Shown piece by piece: positions 1 through 5,470 of a DNA stretch of 5,470 nucleotides. The position numbers and the translations under genes are program-made. Origin of the DNA: CAZFAT01 sp964517075 (GTDB lineage Bacteria > Acidobacteriota > Vicinamibacteria > Vicinamibacterales > SCN-69-37); assembly GCA_964517075.1 (NCBI GenBank), contig CAZFAT010000111.1, positions 1-5,470 of the forward strand, written 5' to 3'. The notes under the pieces were generated by a model. That model did not search any database. It worked only from the letters and a program-made list of their open reading frames with translations, and had not been told where the DNA came from. The stretch's first letter is position 1. Each line of letters opens with the position of its first letter.

Positions 1-2
1 AG

Positions 3-791
3 CCCTACCTGATCTCGTGGCTGACGTTATCGCCGGCCGCCGAGTTCGCGCGCCTGACGGTGCCGCGCCTGATCGTGCAGGGCACGACCGACCTGCAGGT
101 GACCGTCGCGGACGCGCAGGCGCTGAAGGCCGCCGCGGCGGACGCCGAGCTGCGAATCATCGAGAACATGAATCATGTGATGAAGACGGTGACGGATCCG
201 GGCCGGCAGGCGGCCTCGTACGTGGATCCGGGCCTGCCTCTCGCGACCGATCTCGTGCCGGCGATCAGCGCGTTCGTGCACGATCTCGAGACGCCCGGGC
301 AGAAGCCGCGCGTCCGCCGCCCCGCGACCGAGCGTCGCAGTCTCCGTGATGTGACGATGGGGGAGGTGGATGGCGTGCGGATTGCGATCGAATACGGCCG
401 GCCATCGAAGCGCGGCCGGGTGATCTGGGGGACCCTCGTACCGTTCGGTCGCTGGTGGATGCCCGGCGCCGACGAGGCCTCGACGCTGACCACCAGCGGC
501 GCCCTTCGGATCGGCGATCTGACCGTGCCCGCGGGCGACTACACGATTTACACCGAGCCCGGCGCCGACACCTTCAACCTCATCATCAACCGGGACACAT
601 GGGTCTTCCACACCGAATACGAACCCACGCGCAACCTCGGTCGCACGCCGATGACGCAGACGCCCATCCCGACCGGCCCCGTCGAACAGCTCACCTTCGC
701 GATCGTCCCGCGCCCGGGCGGCCCCGGCGGCTCGCTCGAGCTGATCTGGGACGATCGGAGGTATTCGGCGGACCTGGCGGCGCCGCGATAG
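3..791 (+). CDS. Alpha/beta hydrolase C-terminal part fused to a DUF2911 domain (5' truncated)
   Basis: The frame is open from the left edge to a TAG at 789-791, giving 262 residues; the true start lies outside the window. Fragment residues 20-61 look like the last strand and helix of an alpha/beta hydrolase. The strand 'PRLIVQGTTD' supplies the likely catalytic acid (Asp30), and 'IIENMNHVMK' supplies the likely catalytic His58; the nucleophile would be upstream. Residues about 119-218 match DUF2911: 'GRPSKRGRVIWGTLVPFG', then 'GADEASTLTT', 'VPAGDYTIYT', 'FNLIIN' and 'TEYEPTRNLGRTPM'. DUF2911 has no known function and is usually found in exported proteins. No stop separates the two parts, and the ATG at 357 inside the linker has no ribosome-binding site, so I read one fused protein. 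The substrate is unknown; an ester or peptide-type substrate is only a family-level guess. An in-frame GTG at 60 is internal to the hydrolase fold and not a real start. Confidence 0.85.
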   Translation, partial: PYLISWLTLSPAAEFARLTVPRLIVQGTTDLQVTVADAQALKAAAADAELRIIENMNHVMKTVTDPGRQAASYVDPGLPLATDLVPAISAFVHDLETPGQKPRVRRPATERRSLRDVTMGEVDGVRIAIEYGRPSKRGRVIWGTLVPFGRWWMPGADEASTLTTSGALRIGDLTVPAGDYTIYTEPGADTFNLIINRDTWVFHTEYEPTRNLGRTPMTQTPIPTGPVEQLTFAIVPRPGGPGGSLELIWDDRRYSADLAAPR

Positions 792-806
792 GTGCCGCCG
801 CGCGTC

Positions 807-879
807 GTTGCCGGTTTTCGGTTGCCGGTTTCGTCTGAGTTCGCATCTGGCAATCGGGAACCGGGAACCGGAAACCGAT
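807..879. repeat. Heptad-built intergenic inverted repeat, copy 1
   Basis: The left arm is four 7-base units starting at 807: GTTGCCG, GTTTTCG, GTTGCCG, GTTTCGT. The right arm is four units starting at 852: AATCGGG, AACCGGG, AACCGGA, AACCGAT. Bases 811-832 pair with 857-878 at 18 of 22 positions, and two of the four mismatches would be G-U pairs in RNA. The loop is 24 bases. The element fills most of the gap between the hydrolase and DDAH-like genes and is related to the repeat at 1787-1883. No T-run follows, so it is not a classic intrinsic terminator. A role in mRNA stability or processing, or a mobile repeat origin, is possible. Confidence 0.8.
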
Positions 880-908
880 CACCACAGCACTCGACCGGGT
901 CGACTCGC

Positions 909-1787
909 ATGTCCGAAACCACCCCCCTCCGCACGCTCATCGTCAAGCACCCTGACGATGCGGTGAAGGATGCGGCGGCGGCTGCGGACGAAGCGCGGGC
1001 GCTGAATTACGCGGGCACGCCGGATCTCGAAAGGGCGCGCGAGGAATACCAGGCGTTCCTGGAGCTCGTTGGGGGCACGGGTGTCGAGGTGCTGCGCCTG
1101 CCGCGCGCCGACGCGACCGGCCTCGACTCGATTTACACCCGCGACGCCTCCGTCGCCTCGCCGCGCGGGATGATTCTCGCCCGCATGGGCAAGCCCGAGC
1201 GCTGCGGCGAGCCCGCGGCGCAGGCGCGGGCCTTTGCCGCGTGGGGGATTCACGTGGCCGGCGCCATTCAGCCGCCGGGGCGGCTCGAAGGCGGCGACGT
1301 CCTCTGGCTCGCCGATCGCACCGTCGCCGTCGGGCGCGGCTACCGGACGAACGCGGTGGGCATCGCCCAGCTGCGCGTCATTCTCGGCGATGCGGTCGAT
1401 GAACTCATCGAGGTGCCATTACCACACTGGCGCGGTCCGGCCGACGTGTTTCATCTGATGTCGATCATCAGTCCCGTGGACCGCCGCCTGGCCGTCGTGT
1501 ATTCGCCGTTGATGCCGGTCCCATTCCGCGAGCGTCTGCTCGATCTCGGCTTCAGCTTCATCGAGGTGCCCGACGAGGAGTTCGCCTCGATGGGCGCCAA
1601 CGTCCTGGCGCTTGGCCCGCGCGACGGCGTGATGCTGGCCGGCAATCCCCGCACCCGTGAGCGGTTGGAACAGGCCGGCGTTCGCGTGAGGACGTACGAA
1701 GGGCGGGAGATCAGCGTCAAAGGCGGCGGGGGACCGACGTGTCTCACGCGGCCCGTGGCGCGGGACAGGGACGGCACGAGGTCGTAG
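909..1787 (+). CDS. Dimethylarginine dimethylaminohydrolase-like amidinotransferase-fold enzyme
   Basis: The product has 292 residues, close to the 250-300 of bacterial DDAH and related hydrolases. The family hydrolyses guanidino compounds; DDAH converts methylated arginines to citrulline and methylamines through a Cys-His catalytic pair in a pentein fold, normally in the cytoplasm. Visible landmarks are 'SIYTRDASV' (Asp79, guanidinium contact), 'GRLEGGDVLWL' (Glu127, Asp130), 'VGRGYRTN' (142-148), 'DVFHLMSII' (catalytic His182), 'MGANVLAL' (228-235) and 'GGGGPTCLTRP' (nucleophile Cys278). All key residues are intact. ATG 909 is chosen because family similarity begins at about residue 7 with 'LRTLIVKHP'. 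The frame runs back to a GTG at 792, but that extension translates the repeat copy 1 and is not credible. No strong ribosome-binding site is seen. The family also includes arginine deiminases and other guanidino-modifying enzymes, so the class is firm and the exact substrate is not. The gene converges on the minus-strand membrane protein gene. Confidence 0.88.
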   Translation: MSETTPLRTLIVKHPDDAVKDAAAAADEARALNYAGTPDLERAREEYQAFLELVGGTGVEVLRLPRADATGLDSIYTRDASVASPRGMILARMGKPERCGEPAAQARAFAAWGIHVAGAIQPPGRLEGGDVLWLADRTVAVGRGYRTNAVGIAQLRVILGDAVDELIEVPLPHWRGPADVFHLMSIISPVDRRLAVVYSPLMPVPFRERLLDLGFSFIEVPDEEFASMGANVLALGPRDGVMLAGNPRTRERLEQAGVRVRTYEGREISVKGGGGPTCLTRPVARDRDGTRS

Positions 1788-1883
1788 TTGCCAGTTGCCA
1801 GTTCACGGTTATCGGTGCCCGCCAGGGCACACAGCACAAAACAAAGCGCTGCAAGAACCGTGAACCGACAACCGACAACCTCA
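1787..1883. repeat. Heptad-built inverted repeat, copy 2, at a convergent gene junction
   Basis: The left arm reads GTTGCCA, GTTGCCA, GTTCACG, GTTATCG from 1787. The right arm reads AACCGTG, AACCGAC, AACCGAC, AACCTCA from 1856. Bases 1786-1810 pair with 1856-1880 at 20 of 25 positions, and the ten bases nearest the loop (GTTCACGGTT) pair perfectly. The first base is the last base of the DDAH-like gene's TAG, and the last three are the minus-strand gene's TGA, so the element exactly spans the junction. It is built like the repeat at 807-879. It could act on the 3' ends of both converging transcripts, which is inference. Confidence 0.82.
1815..1830. terminator. Small perfect hairpin in the loop of repeat copy 2
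   Basis: GTGCCC and GGGCAC form a perfect 6-base-pair stem around a GCCA loop, 28 bases after the stop of the DDAH-like gene. On the plus strand no T-run follows. On the minus strand the T-rich stretch (complement of 1836-1845) precedes rather than follows the hairpin. It may therefore help end or stabilise transcripts from both sides, but does not meet the usual rule for an intrinsic terminator. Confidence 0.25.
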
Positions 1884-2264
1884 GGAAACGCCCCTCTCGA
1901 ACACCGCCTCCGTCCTCTTACTGAACAGGACCCATAGTGCGTAGACACCGAAGACGGTGCCATACGGGAAGCCGAGCAGGGAGATCGCGGCGAGGACGAT
2001 GGCGAGGATGCGGGCCCAGGGGCGGAACTTGAGGAGGCCCCAGCCGCAGACGATGGAAGGCGCGGAGAACAGGATCAGGGCGATCGTCAGGGCCAGGCCG
2101 GTAATGCCGAGAACGGCGCGGCCGAAGGGCGCGCCCTCATCCCCCGACGCGCCCACCACCCCGGCCAGCAGGCCGAACGCCACCGATGAGAACAGGGCGC
2201 CCACCAGCCCGAGCACGCCCATCGCGAGAAAGATCGCGCCGAGCACTGTCACGTGAGTGGACAC
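1881..2264 (-). CDS. Small multi-span membrane protein of unknown function
   Basis: The product has 127 residues and is mostly hydrophobic. Likely membrane segments are about residues 5-38 (one or two spans, rich in spaced glycines such as 'GVLGLVGALFSS'), 50-72, and 84-114 (probably two short spans around 'GFPYG'). The short loop at 41-49 (GDEGAPFGR) is polar. The C-terminal pattern 'RPWARILAIVLA', 'GFPYGTVFGVYALWVLFS' and 'TEAVF' recurs in small uncharacterised bacterial membrane proteins, in my recollection. The start is GTG at 2262-2264, with a GGGGA ribosome-binding site (complement of 2275-2279) ten bases upstream. That site overlaps the end of the upstream RRM gene; only six bases separate the genes, so they are probably co-transcribed and perhaps translationally coupled. 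No enzymatic residues are recognisable, and I assign no function. Confidence 0.82.
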   Translation of the reverse strand: MSTHVTVLGAIFLAMGVLGLVGALFSSVAFGLLAGVVGASGDEGAPFGRAVLGITGLALTIALILFSAPSIVCGWGLLKFRPWARILAIVLAAISLLGFPYGTVFGVYALWVLFSKRTEAVFERGVS

Positions 2265-2270
2265 GGGCGC

Positions 2271-2819
2271 TCATTCCCCATCCTCGTCCGGTGCCTTCGA
2301 CGCGACGTCGTCGAAGTCCGTGAGCGACTCGCTGGTCGTCGTGTCGTTGGGGTCATCGTAGAGCCCCCCGAGGCGGCCGGTGTAGCGCTCCTTGATCGGT
2401 CCTTTGGGCCCGCGCTCCTTGGCGTCCCAACGCTTCTCGCTCGAGGTGCTCTTCTTCTTCGGCGGACCGAAGTTGCGGCCGGGACCGCCCGGCGCGGGGG
2501 GAGCGCCAGCTGGGCGGAAGCTGCCCGGAGGGCCGCCGGGTCGGGGCGCGAAGCCGCCCGCGGGCCGTTCTTCGCGCGGGCGCGCCTCGCTCACCGACAG
2601 GCTGCGGCCCATGAACGGCTGCTGGTTGAAGCGTTCCACCGCCTGCTCGGCCACCGCGCGATCGAGGAATTCAACAAATGCAAACCCGCGGGGCCGGCCG
2701 GTCTCGCGGTCAACGGGAATCACGATGTGAGACGGGACGCCGACCGCCGCGAAGTGCGCGCGCAGGTCGGCCTCCGTTGCCCCGTAGGGCATGTTACCGA
2801 CGAACAGACGTACTGCCAC
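2271..2819 (-). CDS. RRM-domain RNA-binding protein with disordered C-terminal tail
   Basis: The product has 182 residues. Residues 3-80 form one complete RNA recognition motif: RNP2 is 'LFVGNMPY' (5-12) and RNP1 is 'RGFAFVEF' (44-51), with the RNA-stacking aromatics Phe6, Phe46 and Phe48 present. Such bacterial proteins bind single-stranded RNA in the cytoplasm and are often linked to cold or stress responses. The tail is unusual: residues 81-120 are Pro/Gly/Arg rich, 121-145 are basic ('PPKKKSTSSEKRWDAKERG'), and 153-182 are acidic, ending 'DEDGE'. It is about twice the length of the shortest single-RRM bacterial proteins. GTG 2817-2819 is the only sensible start, because an in-frame stop (complement of 2826-2828) lies just upstream. 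A CGAGGA site (complement of 2829-2834) sits about nine bases before it. It is first in a two-gene unit with the membrane protein and divergent from uvrA. The targets are unknown. Confidence 0.92.
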   Translation of the reverse strand: MAVRLFVGNMPYGATEADLRAHFAAVGVPSHIVIPVDRETGRPRGFAFVEFLDRAVAEQAVERFNQQPFMGRSLSVSEARPREERPAGGFAPRPGGPPGSFRPAGAPPAPGGPGRNFGPPKKKSTSSEKRWDAKERGPKGPIKERYTGRLGGLYDDPNDTTTSESLTDFDDVASKAPDEDGE

Positions 2820-2851
2820 TGCCTTCTATCCTCGTATTTGGAATGGGAACC

Positions 2852-2869
2852 TGACCAGGAGACTGGTCA
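2852..2869. promoter_or_regulatory. Perfect 7+7 palindrome upstream of the RRM gene
   Basis: TGACCAG and CTGGTCA form a perfect inverted repeat around GAGA. The element ends 32 bases before the RRM start codon on the minus strand. It fits either an operator for a dimeric regulator or a hairpin in the 5' leader; RNA-binding proteins often control their own mRNA. TTGACC on the minus strand (complement of 2865-2870) overlaps it and could be a -35 element, but no good -10 sits 16-18 bases away. Confidence 0.4.
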
Positions 2870-3013
2870 AAAGCTCACGCCGATGCAGGACATGGGGTGC
2901 CACTGGGGGCAGGGTGGGATGTGGTCGTTCGAGACGACGCGCTGATAAAGCGTGAAGGGAGGATAACACGCCCTCCGTGCGCGAATCAAAGTCAGCCCGC
3001 CCGCCTGCGGACC

Positions 3014-3022
3014 TGTTAGCAT
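3014..3022 (+). promoter_or_regulatory. Possible extended -10 element for uvrA
   Basis: TGTTAGCAT resembles an extended -10 (TGn followed by TAGCAT, four of six matches to TATAAT). It would start transcription near 3029, leaving a leader of about 35 bases before the ATG at 3064. No recognisable -35 lies 17 bases upstream. A competing reading pairs TTGGAC (3029-3034) with GCTATA (3052-3057) at a 17-base spacing, which would start transcription at the ATG itself. Neither is strong. Confidence 0.25.
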
Positions 3023-3063
3023 GGAGATTTGGACTTACCGGGTACGAGCCCGCTATAGGCACC

Positions 3064-5470
<2,407 letters not shown>

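Larger units (their letters stand above)
2820..3063. other. Divergent intergenic region between the RRM gene and uvrA
   Basis: This 244-base gap must hold the promoters for both the leftward RRM operon and rightward uvrA. It contains an 18-base palindrome (2852-2869), a weak GGAGG/CCTCC inverted repeat (2958-2962 with 2972-2976, nine-base loop), a GGGAGG Shine-Dalgarno-like run at 2957-2962, and weak promoter-like sequences near 3014-3057. It is less GC-rich than the flanking genes in places. The plus-strand frame at 2253-2945 that enters it is a shadow of the RRM gene. I see no small gene or RNA that I can support. Confidence 0.6.

Noticed and set aside
27..611. A 194-codon minus-strand frame opposite the hydrolase-DUF2911 gene
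   Set aside because: The plus strand carries a recognisable hydrolase end and DUF2911 motifs; the minus frame is a compositional shadow.
792..908. N-terminal extension of the DDAH-like protein from GTG 792
   Set aside because: It translates the heptad repeat (for example 'SGNREPGTGNRSPQ'), has no family similarity and begins directly after the previous stop without a ribosome-binding site.
807..1883. CRISPR array
   Set aside because: The repeats are 7-base units forming inverted arms, without 25-40 base direct repeats or regular spacers, and no cas gene is present.
1451..1963. A 170-codon minus-strand frame crossing repeat copy 2
   Set aside because: It overlaps the 3' end of the DDAH-like gene and the membrane protein gene in the wrong frame and reads through the repeat; no domain is seen.
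2253..2945. A 230-codon plus-strand frame opposite the RRM gene
   Set aside because: The minus-strand frame has clear RNP1 and RNP2 motifs and a ribosome-binding site; the plus frame has no domain and is Arg/Ala-rich.

Overview
The window is a GC-rich piece of bacterial chromosome with long codon-biased genes, short gaps and dense spurious antisense frames. No rRNA, tRNA, transposase, CRISPR array or phage gene is visible. The gene types (alpha/beta hydrolase with DUF2911, small RRM protein, a UvrA of the 'LSGGESQRI' type) and heptad-built intergenic repeats suggest Acidobacteriota, perhaps class Vicinamibacteria. That placement is inference; Myxococcota or Gemmatimonadota cannot be excluded from sequence alone.

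Layout. Bases 3-791 (+) hold the 3' end of a gene whose product joins the C-terminal part of an alpha/beta hydrolase to a DUF2911 domain. A 117-base gap follows, carrying an inverted repeat made of 7-base units. Bases 909-1787 (+) encode a complete amidinotransferase-fold enzyme resembling dimethylarginine dimethylaminohydrolase. A second heptad-built inverted repeat fills the junction with the next, convergent gene and touches both stop codons. On the minus strand, a small RRM RNA-binding protein (2271-2819) is followed six bases later by a small multi-span membrane protein (1881-2264), which looks like a two-gene operon. The 244-base divergent gap 2820-3063 carries a perfect 7+7 palindrome near the RRM gene and weak promoter-like sequences before uvrA. 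From 3064 to the window edge (+) runs uvrA, cut off at about 802 of roughly 940 residues.

Functional links. The minus-strand pair is the only probable co-transcribed unit fully in view. The hydrolase and DDAH-like genes share a strand but are separated by a repeat and show no obvious pathway link. UvrA belongs to nucleotide excision repair, and its usual partners UvrB and UvrC are not in the window. I do not see a convincing new multi-gene system. The most unusual items are the two related heptad inverted repeats, the hydrolase-DUF2911 fusion and the non-standard features of UvrA.
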